DNA of 33,673 nt from Lachnospiraceae bacterium (GTDB lineage Bacteria; Bacillota; Clostridia; Lachnospirales; Lachnospiraceae), in NCBI GenBank assembly GCA_021771695.1, contig JAETON010000028.1:1-33673 (forward strand). Direction: 5' to 3'. The translations under genes and the position numbers were made by a program. Positions within the stretch are counted from its first letter, which is position 1. Every line of letters begins with the position of its first letter. The notes below the pieces were generated by a model. That model saw only the letters and a program-made list of their open reading frames with translations. It searched no databases and had not been told where the DNA came from. This document shows, piece by piece, positions 14,210 through 23,623 of this stretch.

Positions 14210-14512
14210 ATGGAAAAAGAAGAATGCTGCTGCCATAAGACAAAACAGCGGTCTGAAAAAGAATATAAAGATCTGATTCATCGTTTGAATCGTATTGAAG
14301 GCCAGATTCGAGGAATTAAAAAAATGGTGGAAAATGATGCCTATTGTACAGATATTTTAATGCAGGTATCTGCTGCCAATGCAGCATTAAATAGTTTTAA
14401 TAAAGTGCTGCTTGCCAATCATATAAAAACATGTGTAACAAAAGATATTCTTGAGGGAAAAGAAGATACAGTTGAAGAACTGGTAAACACATTACAAAAA
14501 TTAATGAAATAG
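14210..14512 (+). CDS. csoR: Copper-sensing transcriptional repressor CsoR
   Basis: This 100-aa all-helical repressor belongs to the CsoR/DUF156 family. The Cu(I) ligands are present as Cys46, His71 and Cys75, with the same 25 and 4 residue spacings as in the founding CsoR. This supports copper sensing over nickel (RcnR) or sulfide (CstR) variants. The helix RLNRIEGQIRGIKKMV is the family DNA-contact region. The N-terminus carries an extra CCCHK stretch that might add a metal site. It starts about 33 bases after its promoter's -10, behind a GGGAGG site, and is followed 11 bases later by copA. It should repress its own operon. Confidence 0.93.
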   Translation: MEKEECCCHKTKQRSEKEYKDLIHRLNRIEGQIRGIKKMVENDAYCTDILMQVSAANAALNSFNKVLLANHIKTCVTKDILEGKEDTVEELVNTLQKLMK

Positions 14513-14523
14513 AGGTGTAAGAC

Positions 14524-17037
14524 ATGAAACAATATACAGTTACAGGAATGAGCTGTGCAGCGTGCAGTACCCGTGTAGAAAAAGCAGTGTCAAAAGTGCC
14601 GGGGGTAGCCTCATGTTCTGTTAGTCTGCTGACGAACTCCATGGGAGTTGAAGGAAGTGCTTCAGATGGAGAAATCATCAAAGCTGTGGAAGAAGCAGGA
14701 TATGGTGCTTCTGTAAAAGGCTCAGATATAAAAACTTCTTCGATGTCAAATGACGAAGATATGTTGAAGGATCGGGAAACGCCGGTTTTAAAACAAAGAT
14801 TATGGGCATCCATTGGATTTTTAATTGTTCTTATGTATTTTTCTATGGGACACATGATGTGGAACTGGCCGGTTCCATCCTTTTTTGAGAATAATCATGT
14901 AGCAATGGGGCTGGTACAGCTCCTTTTGACAATCATCGTGATGGTGATTAATCAGAAGTTTTTTATCAACGGATTTAAAAGTCTGTTTCATAAGGCTCCT
15001 AATATGGATACATTAGTGGCTCTTGGTTCTACAGCTGCATTTGTATACAGTACCTATGCATTGTTTGCTATGACGGATGTACAGGTAAAAGGCGACATGC
15101 ATCAAGTGATGATGTATATGCATGAATTTTATTTTGAATCTGCGGCAATGATTTTAACCTTGATTACTGTTGGAAAAATGCTGGAGGCAAGATCAAAGGG
15201 CAGAACAACCGATGCATTAAAGGGATTAATGAAATTGGCACCGAAAACAGCAGTGATTGTAAAAAATGGAGCAGAAATGGAAGTATCCATTGAACAAGTA
15301 CAAAAAGGGGATATTTTTGTTGTTCGTCCGGGAGAAAATATTCCAGTAGATGGAATTGTGATTGAAGGAAATAGTGCTGTCAATGAGTCTGCATTAACAG
15401 GAGAAAGCATTCCGGTTGACAAAGTTGTTGGAGATATGGTGTCTGCTGCAACTGTTAATCAGTCTGGATTCCTTCGCTGTGAAGCATCCAGAGTTGGAGA
15501 AGATACTACGTTATCTCAGATTATACAAATGGTAAGTGATGCTGCTGCAACCAAAGCACCGATTGCAAAAGTTGCAGATAAGGTATCTGGCGTATTTGTA
15601 CCTGCAGTGATTACAATTGCCGTGATTACAACCATTATATGGCTTCTTACCGGACAGACCGTAGGATTTGCACTTGCAAGGGGAATTTCTGTTCTTGTCA
15701 TCAGTTGTCCTTGTGCTTTGGGACTTGCAACTCCTGTGGCAATTATGGTTGGAAACGGTATGGGCGCGAAACACGGTATTATGTTTAAGACAGCAGTATC
15801 TTTGGAAGAGGCAGGGAAAATGCAGATCATTGCACTGGATAAAACAGGAACCATTACCAATGGAGAACCGAAAGTCACGGATATGATACCGGCAGAGGGT
15901 ATTTCCAAAGATGAATTACTTCAAACGGCCTATGCATTAGAAAGCAAGAGTGAACATCCGCTGGCAAAAGCAATTTTGGAATATGCAAAGGAAAAACAAA
16001 CACATTTAAAAGAGGTTGAAGAATTTTTGGCACTTCCCGGAAATGGATTGAAGGCAGTATGTGACGGCACTGTTTTAACAGGAGGAAATGATAAGTTTAT
16101 CAGCAGTCATACAACGATTTCCGAGACAATGAAGAAGCGGTCGGAAACTTTAGCAAAACAAGGGAAAACACCGTTGTTTTTTGCAAAGGATGATAAATTG
16201 ATAGGAATGATTGCTGTAGCTGATGTTATCAAAGAAGACAGTCCGCAGGCAGTCAGAGAATTGCAGAATATGGGAATTCATGTAGTAATGCTGACCGGAG
16301 ATAATGAACGGACAGCAAAGGCAATTGGTGCTCAGGCAGGAGTGGATGAAGTGATTGCAGGAGTTCTGCCGGATGGTAAAGAAACTGTAATCCGGCAGTT
16401 AAAGAAAAAAGGAAAAGTGGCAATGGTTGGTGATGGAATCAATGATGCACCCGCACTTACCAGAGCGGATATAGGAATTGCCATTGGAGCAGGAACGGAT
16501 ATTGCCATTGATGCTGCTGATGTTGTTTTAATGAAAAGCAGGTTAAGTGATGTTCCGGCAGCGATTCGATTAAGTCGTGCCGCTTTGAAAAATATTCATG
16601 AAAATCTATTTTGGGCATTTATTTATAATATCATAGGGATTCCACTGGCAGCAGGTATATGGATTCCAATCTTTGGATGGCAGTTAAATCCGATGTTTGG
16701 TGCTGCCGCTATGAGTTTGTCAAGTTTCTGTGTTGTAACCAATGCATTGAGATTAAATCTTTTGCATATTTATGATGCCGGAAATGATAAAAAAATAAAA
16801 ATAAAAGAGAAAGGCAAGGGTAAAGAAATGAAAAAAACAATGAAAATCGAAGGAATGATGTGTCCACATTGTGAGGCAACAGTAAAGAAAGCACTGGAGG
16901 CTTTAACAGAAGTATCAGAAGCAGTTGTAAGCCATGAAAATGGAACAGCAGTCGTAACATTAAATGGGGATGTTTCCAATGAAGTTTTGACAAAAACTGT
17001 GGAAGATAAAGATTACAAAGTTATTTCTGTAGAATGA
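14524..17037 (+). CDS. copA: Copper-exporting P1B-type ATPase with fused C-terminal CopZ-like domain
   Basis: This 837-aa membrane ATPase pumps Cu(I) out of the cytosol. Its parts in order are: an N-terminal heavy-metal domain with C11-A-A-C14; membrane helices; the actuator loop with LTGES near residue 297; the ion-path CPC at 395-397; the phosphorylated Asp439 in DKTGT; the SEHPLA His-Pro motif; GDGIND; and two last helices. After a Lys/Glu/Gly-rich linker comes a second heavy-metal domain with C780-P-H-C783. That last domain matches a free CopZ chaperone in size, and an internal ATG at 16828 has an AAGGG seven bases upstream. The gene follows csoR in a copper-controlled operon. An extra C-terminal domain is uncommon but known in Clostridia. 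Confidence 0.95.
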   Translation: MKQYTVTGMSCAACSTRVEKAVSKVPGVASCSVSLLTNSMGVEGSASDGEIIKAVEEAGYGASVKGSDIKTSSMSNDEDMLKDRETPVLKQRLWASIGFLIVLMYFSMGHMMWNWPVPSFFENNHVAMGLVQLLLTIIVMVINQKFFINGFKSLFHKAPNMDTLVALGSTAAFVYSTYALFAMTDVQVKGDMHQVMMYMHEFYFESAAMILTLITVGKMLEARSKGRTTDALKGLMKLAPKTAVIVKNGAEMEVSIEQVQKGDIFVVRPGENIPVDGIVIEGNSAVNESALTGESIPVDKVVGDMVSAATVNQSGFLRCEASRVGEDTTLSQIIQMVSDAAATKAPIAKVADKVSGVFVPAVITIAVITTIIWLLTGQTVGFALARGISVLVISCPCALGLATPVAIMVGNGMGAKHGIMFKTAVSLEEAGKMQIIALDKTGTITNGEPKVTDMIPAEGISKDELLQTAYALESKSEHPLAKAILEYAKEKQTHLKEVEEFLALPGNGLKAVCDGTVLTGGNDKFISSHTTISETMKKRSETLAKQGKTPLFFAKDDKLIGMIAVADVIKEDSPQAVRELQNMGIHVVMLTGDNERTAKAIGAQAGVDEVIAGVLPDGKETVIRQLKKKGKVAMVGDGINDAPALTRADIGIAIGAGTDIAIDAADVVLMKSRLSDVPAAIRLSRAALKNIHENLFWAFIYNIIGIPLAAGIWIPIFGWQLNPMFGAAAMSLSSFCVVTNALRLNLLHIYDAGNDKKIKIKEKGKGKEMKKTMKIEGMMCPHCEATVKKALEALTEVSEAVVSHENGTAVVTLNGDVSNEVLTKTVEDKDYKVISVE

Positions 17038-17047
17038 GGAATTGTTT

Positions 17048-18430
17048 ATGTTTTTCAAACAAAAAGAAAATATTCTTGAAATTGACTGGAAAGGGTTTTA
17101 TAAAACAGTGTTTGCTCTGGTTGTTCCAATGGCATTGCAAAATTTGATTAATGTAGGAGTTACAGCTGCCGATGTCATCATGCTTGGAAAGGTTGGAGAA
17201 AAAGTTTTATCGGGATCTTCCCTGGCAGGACAAGTCCAGTATATTATGGTTTTGTTTCTTTTTGGATTGACTTCCGGGGCTACTGTTTTGACAGCTCAGT
17301 ATTGGGGAAAAGGGGATACGAAAACCATTGAGAAGATTCTTGGTATGGGGATTCGTGCGGCAGTGACCGTCACTGCGATATTTACAATTGCTGCTTTAAC
17401 AATCCCGGAAATTTTAATGAAAATTTTTACCAGTGATCCTCTGGTTATTGCAGAAGGAGTTAAATATCTGCACATTGTGGCTTTCTCTTATATTATGATG
17501 GGAATTACACAGGTATACCTTTATATTATGCGGAGTGTAGAACGGGTTGTAGTTGCAACGGTTGTGTATCTGGCATCCTTAATCTGCAATGTTATTTTTA
17601 ATGCTGTTTTTATTTTTGGGTTGTTTGGATGTCCGGCCATGGGGATCCGCGGGGCAGCTCTGGCAACTTTAATTTCCAGAGTTTTAGAGCTTTTGCTTGT
17701 TTTTGGGTATGCAAAAGTAGTGAATCGAGATATTATATTTCGATTTACTTATTTCTTTCACTTAGATGGGATATTAGTAAAGGACTTTTTGAAATATGCG
17801 ATTCCGGTTGTTATGAATGAAGTCATGTGGGGAATGGGAACTGCGGCAAATACAGCGGTTTTAGGACATATGGGAAGTGCGGCTGTAGCAGCAAATTCCG
17901 TAGCACAGGTTGCCCGACAGCTTGCAACTGTAGTGGCATTTGGGCTGGCTAGTGCAACGGCGATTTATCTTGGAAAAACCATTGGAGAACAGAAATTAGA
18001 ACATGCCAAAGCATATGCACAGAAATTTTTGTTTTTAAGTGTTGTGATGGGTGTGCTTGGAGGAATTTTGATTTTGGCGGCAGCTCCTGCAGCCACCGCT
18101 GTGCTGGCGTTGACACCGGCAGCAAAAGAGTATCTGCGCTTTATGTTTTTTGTTATGTCGTATTTTGTGGTTGCACAGGCATTTAACACGACTATGGTCG
18201 TGGGGACTTTCCGCTCTGGCGGGGATACCAGATTTGGCTTGATCATGGATATGTCCACTATGTGGGGATGTTCGATATTGTTTGGAGCTTTGGCGGCATT
18301 TGTGTTTCATGCCAGTGTTCCGATCGTATATGTAATTTTAATGAGTGATGAATTAATTAAAATACCAATTACTCTATGGAGATACCGCAGTTATAAATGG
18401 CTGCGGAATGTAACGAGAGACATGGCATAA
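17048..18430 (+). CDS. MATE family efflux transporter
   Basis: This 460-aa inner-membrane protein has about twelve hydrophobic segments arranged as two similar halves, typical of MATE exporters of drugs or metabolites driven by H+ or Na+. The opening FALVVPMALQNLINVGVTAADVIMLGKVGE is characteristic. ATG 17048 is preferred to the TTG at 17042 because GAGGA lies seven bases before it. It begins 10 bases after copA and precedes the operon terminator, so it should be copper-induced with csoR-copA. The cargo is unknown. Confidence 0.9.
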   Translation: MFFKQKENILEIDWKGFYKTVFALVVPMALQNLINVGVTAADVIMLGKVGEKVLSGSSLAGQVQYIMVLFLFGLTSGATVLTAQYWGKGDTKTIEKILGMGIRAAVTVTAIFTIAALTIPEILMKIFTSDPLVIAEGVKYLHIVAFSYIMMGITQVYLYIMRSVERVVVATVVYLASLICNVIFNAVFIFGLFGCPAMGIRGAALATLISRVLELLLVFGYAKVVNRDIIFRFTYFFHLDGILVKDFLKYAIPVVMNEVMWGMGTAANTAVLGHMGSAAVAANSVAQVARQLATVVAFGLASATAIYLGKTIGEQKLEHAKAYAQKFLFLSVVMGVLGGILILAAAPAATAVLALTPAAKEYLRFMFFVMSYFVVAQAFNTTMVVGTFRSGGDTRFGLIMDMSTMWGCSILFGALAAFVFHASVPIVYVILMSDELIKIPITLWRYRSYKWLRNVTRDMA

Positions 18431-18439
18431 TGAATTAGC

Positions 18440-18469
18440 AAAAAATCCGGGTAAAGTCCGGATTTTTTG
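18440..18469. terminator. Bidirectional terminator after the MATE gene
   Basis: The stem AAAAAATCCGG / CCGGATTTTTT has a short loop (18451-18457). It serves the plus-strand copper operon and, read the other way, the converging ferritin-like gene, whose stop is at 18470. Confidence 0.85.
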
Positions 18470-18973
18470 TCATTTTCTAAGAAAGTCTTTAAAAATTTTT
18501 GCATGAAGCTGTTCATCCAATGCAATTCGATTTAAAACAGCGCAGACATAAGGATCATCCATTTGTTCTGCGGTTTCCAGATAAAAAGCTGCGGCATCTT
18601 CTTCGGCTTCTAAATTTGATTGAAAGATTTGACGCAAATCTTTACAATAATCTAAGGCTTCTCCGCTCCAGCATTCACAGGCATTATTTGCAAACTTCGG
18701 ATCGCCGCCTAATAAAGTGATAAGTGTTCCAAGCATTTGGATATGATGCATCTCAACTTTTGCCAGATTCATAAGAAGTTCGGAAATTTTTTTGTGATGT
18801 CTTGCTAAAATCCATGATTGATATAAATAGCCTGTAATGGCTGTCAATTCACTGGATTGTTGGCGAAGGGCAGGAATTATCATATTTGCATATCGTAAAT
18901 TCTTTCTGCGTGCCTTAATCGGAGGGTATGGATGAGAATCAGTCACAGCAATGGATTGATTTGGCTGCTGCAT
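18470..18973 (-). CDS. Ferritin-like diiron protein (rubrerythrin / CotJC-like)
   Basis: This 167-aa four-helix-bundle protein keeps a full set of diiron-type ligands: Glu42 in helix 1, E74-x2-H77 in helix 2, acidic residues near 122-125 in helix 3, and E154-x2-H157 in helix 4. The N-terminal 30 residues (PYPPIKARRKN) are not helical and recall clostridial spore- or stress-related ferritin-like proteins. It lacks the rubredoxin domain of classical rubrerythrin. GAGGTGG precedes ATG 18973. It is a single gene, separated from sstT upstream by a terminator. Roles in peroxide removal or iron handling are likely; manganese catalase is a more distant alternative. Confidence 0.8.
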   Translation of the reverse strand: MQQPNQSIAVTDSHPYPPIKARRKNLRYANMIIPALRQQSSELTAITGYLYQSWILARHHKKISELLMNLAKVEMHHIQMLGTLITLLGGDPKFANNACECWSGEALDYCKDLRQIFQSNLEAEEDAAAFYLETAEQMDDPYVCAVLNRIALDEQLHAKIFKDFLRK

Positions 18974-19018
18974 AAAACCACCTCAAAATAGTTATAATTT
19001 ATGATATACAGCAATAGA

Positions 19019-19059
19019 AAAAAGGTTCTGAATTTTATAATAGAATTCAGAACCTTTTT
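19019..19059 (-). terminator. Terminator of sstT
   Basis: A perfect 16-bp stem (AAAAAGGTTCTGAATT / AATTCAGAACCTTTTT) has a nine-base loop and ends in a T-run on the minus strand. It lies 13 bases after the sstT stop. Confidence 0.88.
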
Positions 19060-19072
19060 GAATCATATATTT

Positions 19073-20311
19073 TTAGAAATCTTTTGGGATTAATACAATG
19101 TCTTCTCCAGCCTTTCTTCTCTGATATAATTCAGCAGTTGCTGTTAACAAAACGTCAGAAGAAGAGTTTAATGCTGTTTCTACGGAATCTTGAACAACAC
19201 CGATAATAAATCCAACAGCAACCGTCTGCATGGCAATGTCATTTGGAATACCAAATAAAGAACATGCAAGAGGGATTAAAAGCAGAGATCCTCCGGCAAC
19301 ACCGGAAGCACCACATGCTGCAATGGCAGATAATACACTTAAAATAAATGCGGTTGGAATATCTACGCTGATTCCCATAGTATGAGCAGTTGCAAGTGTC
19401 ATAACGGTAATTGTAATGGCAGCTCCATCCATATTAATAGTAGAACCAAGAGGGATGGATACAGAATAATTATCTTTATTTAAACCAAGACGTTCACATA
19501 AGGCCATATTCATTGGAATATTTGCTGCGGAACTTCTTGTAAAGAATGCATAAATACCGCTTTCTTTGATACACTTTAAAATCAAAGGATAAGGATTTTT
19601 ACGGAGCATAGTAAATACGATAATTGGATTTGTGACAAACACGGTAAATAACATACATCCAATCAGCAGCAAAAGCAGTTTTCCATAATCAGTAAAAATA
19701 CTGAGTCCATTTGTAGAAACTGTATGAAATACTAAACCAAGAATACCGAATGGTGCAAAGGAAATAATCCAGTGTACAGCCTGAGTTACGGCATCTGCAG
19801 CATCGCTTAAAAAGTTCTTTGTATTCGCACAAGCATGTTTAAAAGCAATTCCAAGGATCACTGCCCAGAATAAAATGCCGATATAATTTGCCTGTACCAA
19901 AGAGTCCACAGGGTTTGATACAATATTTAATAAAAGATTCTTTAATACCTCTGCAATACCGCTTGGCGGAGTTGCAGAAGTTGCAGCTTCTGTAAGTTTT
20001 AAAGTCTGAGGGAATGCAAAACTTCCAAGAACAGCGACAAAAGCACCGATAAAAGTTGTAAGCATGTAGAGCATGATAACAGTCCGCATGTTCTTTGCAG
20101 CATTTCCTTTGGCATTTGCAAGAGATGACATAACTAAGAAGAATACCAGAATTGGAGCAACTGCACGTAATGCACCAACAAACATATCACCTAAAAGAGC
20201 AATCGCAGTTGTTTTTGGCACAGTAAGTCCAAGAATTGTACCAATCACGAGACCGATTGCGATACGTGTAATCAGACTAAGTTTGTTCCATTTTGATAAA
20301 ATGTTTTTCAT
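19073..20311 (-). CDS. sstT: Serine/threonine:Na+ symporter SstT
   Basis: This 412-aa membrane protein belongs to the dicarboxylate/amino acid:cation symporter family and imports serine and threonine with Na+. The family motifs are all present: [39 protein letters not shown] and [20 protein letters not shown]. Length and start ([17 protein letters not shown]) agree with SstT. The gene has its own promoter (TTGACG-17-TATAAT), a leader with a hairpin, and a strong terminator, so it is a single-gene unit. In a gut anaerobe it would feed amino acid fermentation. Confidence 0.93.
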   Translation of the reverse strand: MKNILSKWNKLSLITRIAIGLVIGTILGLTVPKTTAIALLGDMFVGALRAVAPILVFFLVMSSLANAKGNAAKNMRTVIMLYMLTTFIGAFVAVLGSFAFPQTLKLTEAATSATPPSGIAEVLKNLLLNIVSNPVDSLVQANYIGILFWAVILGIAFKHACANTKNFLSDAADAVTQAVHWIISFAPFGILGLVFHTVSTNGLSIFTDYGKLLLLLIGCMLFTVFVTNPIIVFTMLRKNPYPLILKCIKESGIYAFFTRSSAANIPMNMALCERLGLNKDNYSVSIPLGSTINMDGAAITITVMTLATAHTMGISVDIPTAFILSVLSAIAACGASGVAGGSLLLIPLACSLFGIPNDIAMQTVAVGFIIGVVQDSVETALNSSSDVLLTATAELYQRRKAGEDIVLIPKDF

Positions 20312-20340
20312 TTTTTTCCTTCTTTCTAATTATTTTATCG

Positions 20341-20367
20341 TGCTTATTATTTATAAATAAATAAGCA
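20341..20367 (-). promoter_or_regulatory. Hairpin in the sstT leader
   Basis: TGCTTATT / AATAAGCA enclose an inner self-complementary ATTTATAAAT. It sits in the short untranslated leader, just before the ribosome site. It may affect mRNA stability or translation; no known riboswitch fits this size. Confidence 0.35.
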
Positions 20368-20378
20368 ACATGTTTTTA

Positions 20379-20407
20379 ATTATAGTTTTTGGATTGCTTA
20401 TCGTCAA
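20379..20407 (-). promoter_or_regulatory. Promoter of sstT
   Basis: On the minus strand TTGACG (20402-20407), 17 bases, then TATAAT (20379-20384). This is a near-consensus sigma-A promoter giving a leader of about 60 bases. Confidence 0.8.
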
Positions 20408-20512
20408 TCGAAAAAGGAAAAAAATTGTCTTTTTTATGAAACAATTGTATTTATAGGGCAGACAATATATTAAATGCCTTTTGAGCATGGAAACCTTATA
20501 GAAAATAGGTAT

Positions 20513-20541
20513 TCGACATAGAGTAAACTTGGAATTATAAT
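20513..20541 (+). promoter_or_regulatory. Promoter of the cupin / CMD operon
   Basis: TCGACA (20513-20518), 17 bases, then TATAAT (20536-20541). The predicted start near 20548 falls inside the inverted repeat 20543-20572. Confidence 0.6.
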
Positions 20542-20542
20542 G

Positions 20543-20580
20543 AGCGTATCGGAAATGATTTTCTGATACGCTTCGTTTTT
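20543..20580. promoter_or_regulatory. Inverted repeat at the transcription start: operator or attenuator
   Basis: AGCGTATCGGA / TCTGATACGCT (one wobble) with an eight-base loop is followed by CGTTTTT. It looks like a terminator, but its first arm overlaps the predicted start site. An operator for an unlinked regulator is equally possible, as is a terminator of a transcript starting further upstream. Confidence 0.5.
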
Positions 20581-20634
20581 GTGAAAAAATTGTTTCATAT
20601 TTGATAGTTCAAGAAATTTAGGAGGGTAAAGGTT

Positions 20635-21042
20635 ATGTGTGAATTTAAAGATATTTTTCCACGTGGTGAAGAAAATGCTGCTTTTGCAAATTATTTCGCT
20701 GGTCAGAGTTATTTAAATATGTTGTCATTAGAGCAGGTAGTCATTGGAAATGTAACATTTGAGCCGGGCTGCCGGAATCATTGGCATATTCATCATGCTG
20801 TATCAGGCGGAGGACAGATTCTTTTGGTAACCGGAGGCAGAGGATATTATCAGGAATGGGGAAAAGAAGCAAGGGAACTTCATCCGGGAGATGTGGTAAA
20901 TATACCAGCAGGAGTGAAACATTGGCATGGAGCAGCAAAAGACAGCTGGTTTTCACATTTGGCAGTTGAAGTACCGGGAGAAGAAACAAAAACAGAATGG
21001 TGTGAACCTGTTTCAGACGATGCATATAGCAAGTTAAAATAA
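20635..21042 (+). CDS. Cupin domain protein
   Basis: This 135-aa single-domain cupin has the metal-binding first motif GCRNHWHIHH...G and the second motif PGDVVNIPAGVKHWHGA, giving a full set of His ligands. It has no signal peptide. AGGAGG precedes the ATG, and a carboxymuconolactone-decarboxylase-like gene follows 10 bases later. Such pairs are common in bacteria and are usually linked to quinone, aldehyde or peroxide stress. The substrate cannot be deduced. Confidence 0.88.
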   Translation: MCEFKDIFPRGEENAAFANYFAGQSYLNMLSLEQVVIGNVTFEPGCRNHWHIHHAVSGGGQILLVTGGRGYYQEWGKEARELHPGDVVNIPAGVKHWHGAAKDSWFSHLAVEVPGEETKTEWCEPVSDDAYSKLK

Positions 21043-21052
21043 GGAGAAATTC

Positions 21053-21808
21053 ATGAATATTACAAGAGAAGCAAGGAAATATCAAGAGAAAATGTTTTCT
21101 GGAAGTGATTTTCGATTTGCAGAAAGTGATCCGGAGTTTACGGAACGTTTTGTGAATTTTGCCTTTGATGAGGTAGTTAATATCGATGATTTGGATGATA
21201 AAACACGTTTTATGGCAATTCTTTCTACTTTGCTGGGATGTCAAGGCAGTGATGCATTTCGATATATACTGCCTGCAGCATTAAATTTTGGAGTGACTCC
21301 AATAGAGGTGAAAGAAATTGTTTATCAGGCTGCTGCATATTTAGGAATTGGAAGAGTTTTTCCTTTTTTGACAATCACCAATAAAGTATTAGAATCCGGA
21401 GGAATTTCCTTGCCATTGGAATCACAGGCAGTTACAACGATGGAAAATCGGCGTGAGTCAGGAACGCAGGTACAGGTGGACATTTTTGGTGAGAATATGA
21501 AAGATTTTTGGAAATCAGGTCCAAAAGAAAGCAGGCATATTAATTATTGGCTGTCCGATAATTGTTTTGGTGATTATTATACTAGAAGTGGACTGGATTA
21601 CAAACAGCGGGAAATGATTACATTTTGCTTTCTTGCTGCTCAGGGAGGGTGTGAACCACAATTGGTTAGTCATGCTGCAGCCAATATGAGAATTGGAAAT
21701 GACAAAGAGTTTTTGATTAAAATCATTTCCCAGAGTCTCCCTTATATTGGATATCCGCGTAGTTTGAATGCATTGCGCTGTGTGAACGAAGCAGCAAAAC
21801 AAGAATAA
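21053..21808 (+). CDS. Carboxymuconolactone decarboxylase family protein, two domains
   Basis: This 251-aa protein contains two CMD/AhpD-like helical repeats. The first (about residues 40-120) reads TRFMAILSTLLGCQGSDAFRY and YQAAAYLGIGRVFPFL. The second (about 165-250) reads REMITFCFLAAQGGCEPQLVSHAAANMRIG. The C-x2-C redox pair of AhpD is not present; the second repeat has a single Cys plus the His nearby, which fits the non-peroxidase branch. It is co-transcribed with the cupin. Decarboxylation of an aromatic breakdown product is less likely in this anaerobe than a stress-related role, but the function is open. Confidence 0.85.
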   Translation: MNITREARKYQEKMFSGSDFRFAESDPEFTERFVNFAFDEVVNIDDLDDKTRFMAILSTLLGCQGSDAFRYILPAALNFGVTPIEVKEIVYQAAAYLGIGRVFPFLTITNKVLESGGISLPLESQAVTTMENRRESGTQVQVDIFGENMKDFWKSGPKESRHINYWLSDNCFGDYYTRSGLDYKQREMITFCFLAAQGGCEPQLVSHAAANMRIGNDKEFLIKIISQSLPYIGYPRSLNALRCVNEAAKQE

Positions 21809-21813
21809 ATGAT

Positions 21814-21850
21814 AAAAAGATGCTGCGTTTTTTGCACAGCATCTTTTGTT
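21814..21850. terminator. Bidirectional terminator between the CMD gene and yitJ
   Basis: The stem AAAAGATGCTG / CAGCATCTTTT (arms 21815-21825 and 21837-21847) has an 11-base loop. It is flanked by A and T runs on both strands and can stop both convergent transcripts. Confidence 0.85.
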
Positions 21851-21868
21851 TGAAGAAAATAGTAAATT

Positions 21869-23623
21869 TTATAAAATTTTATCTAACATATGTACTCTGT
21901 TAAATGGAAAAGAGAAGTAGTAACCATCTGCAAAATCTTCTACATAGGAAATGACTTCTTTTGCAATAGATATTCCAACAGCTTCCCCTTCCTCCTTTGT
22001 ACCGCTTTCGGGATAACGATTTACAATTTCATCAGTAACAGTAATTCCTGCGATTTCATTTTTCATAAAAAGAGCATTTTTACGACTGATAAACGGCATG
22101 ATTCCACATAAGATTCTTGCACCGGTTTCCTCTTTGATTTGACGAATTCGTTGGGCTTCCTCTTTTGAAAATACAGGCTGTGTAAAAAAGAATTCTGCAC
22201 CTGCTTCCATTTTTCGTTTGACACGTTTTATTTCTACGTCGAGATTTGCTCGCCCTTGGTTAATGGCGCCTCCGTATACAAGAGGGTCATCCATAAAAAT
22301 TTCTTCATTCATATCTTTTATAATTTTCATCAGCCCCACAGCATCAAAGTTAAAAACCCCCTTAATGGTCTGTCTTACAACTACTGGAATTGGGTCTCCG
22401 GTGATAATCAGCATATTGTGAATATTATTAATCTGTGCTCCCATTAAGAGAGAGCGCATAGCGATGGCGTTTTTATCCCGGCAGCAGATATGAGGCATAA
22501 CGTTTAAATTTGTTTCTCTCTTAACTTTTTCTGCCATTAAAACAGAGTCTACACGAGTACGTCCAGATGGCGAATCAGGGAAAGTAACAACATCGACATC
22601 TGCCGTTTCTAAAATATGTGCAGCTTCCATTAATTTTTCATCATTAACATTTGCCGGCGGTGCCAGTTCTACTGCAATTAGTTTTTTCTTTTTGAGTGAT
22701 CCATCTAAGTGGCGGAAAAATCCATTTTCTGTTTTGTGAGGCATGGTTATTGAAGTATGAATTTCAGAAGAATGCTTTTTCTGCTGTGTCAGATCTAAAA
22801 CAGAAGCCAGTTTTTGGATATAACTTGGATTTGTACCACAGCATCCACCGACAATGTCCATACCTTTTCCTGCCATTTCTTGAAGTTTTTGAACAAAATA
22901 TGTCTGATTATCTGTAAACTTCATATGATTTCGAATGAGTTTTGGATATCCTGCATTTGGGAGAGAAATTGCATATTTTCCATGATTTAAGTCGATTTTG
23001 TCTAAGATTTGTGCCATATGTCCCGGACCAACGCCGCAGTTTAATCCAACAGCATCAATTTCAGCAATAGAAGCCGCTTCCTTGATTAACCTTTTGACAC
23101 TAAAACCAGAATTGCTGTATCCAAATTGGTTGACGCTGAATTGAACCATAAGAAATACATCTTCCTGCTTTAATTTTTGTATTGCTGGAAGGATGTGTTC
23201 TAAATCTGCGAATGTTTCAAAGGTTAAAATATGAATATCTTCTTCTAAAAATGTTTTTGCAATTTCATAATATTGTTCGTCTGTATACTTAAAATCTGGA
23301 ATTGGACCAATATCTCCTGCAATAAAAACTTCTTTTTTAGATTCTAAAACTGCCTGTTTTGCCAGTTTCACAGCAGAACGGATATTTTCTTTCACAACTT
23401 GAAGATTCGAGTGCAGAAGCAGTGTATTGGATGCAAAAGTATTCGTACGGATCAATTTTGCGCCAGATTCTATATAAGAACGGTGAATTTCAAGGACACG
23501 TTCTGGATACTGTATATTGGCAGTCTCCGGCATTTCCTGTGTCTGATATTTTTCTGCGTAATAAGTGCCGAAAGCACCGTCTGTAACAAGTTTATGATGT
23601 TTTAAATAATCTTTGATAAACAT
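21869..23623 (-). CDS. yitJ: Bifunctional homocysteine S-methyltransferase / methylenetetrahydrofolate reductase
   Basis: This 584-aa fusion joins two steps of methionine synthesis. Residues 1 to about 285 form the homocysteine methyltransferase barrel, with zinc ligands Cys196 (GLNCGVGP) and Cys261-Cys262 (GGCCGTNP). Residues from about 300 to 584 form the MTHFR domain (VAVELAPPAN, GDPIP, FFFTQPVF, GIMPF). It resembles YitJ of Bacillus subtilis; it lacks a cobalamin domain. The start at 23623 follows immediately after the stop of the MmcQ-like gene (TAAATG), so translation is coupled. There is no S-box or T-box riboswitch in front, as it is third in the operon after truA. Confidence 0.92.
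   Translation of the reverse strand: MFIKDYLKHHKLVTDGAFGTYYAEKYQTQEMPETANIQYPERVLEIHRSYIESGAKLIRTNTFASNTLLLHSNLQVVKENIRSAVKLAKQAVLESKKEVFIAGDIGPIPDFKYTDEQYYEIAKTFLEEDIHILTFETFADLEHILPAIQKLKQEDVFLMVQFSVNQFGYSNSGFSVKRLIKEAASIAEIDAVGLNCGVGPGHMAQILDKIDLNHGKYAISLPNAGYPKLIRNHMKFTDNQTYFVQKLQEMAGKGMDIVGGCCGTNPSYIQKLASVLDLTQQKKHSSEIHTSITMPHKTENGFFRHLDGSLKKKKLIAVELAPPANVNDEKLMEAAHILETADVDVVTFPDSPSGRTRVDSVLMAEKVKRETNLNVMPHICCRDKNAIAMRSLLMGAQINNIHNMLIITGDPIPVVVRQTIKGVFNFDAVGLMKIIKDMNEEIFMDDPLVYGGAINQGRANLDVEIKRVKRKMEAGAEFFFTQPVFSKEEAQRIRQIKEETGARILCGIMPFISRKNALFMKNEIAGITVTDEIVNRYPESGTKEEGEAVGISIAKEVISYVEDFADGYYFSFPFNRVHMLDKIL

Noticed and set aside
14397-14855. Minus-strand ORF across csoR and copA
   Set aside because: It is a shadow of two strongly recognised genes.
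20341-20367. Riboswitch in front of sstT
   Set aside because: The leader is about 60 bases with one A/U-rich hairpin, too small and without the conserved core of any amino acid riboswitch I know.
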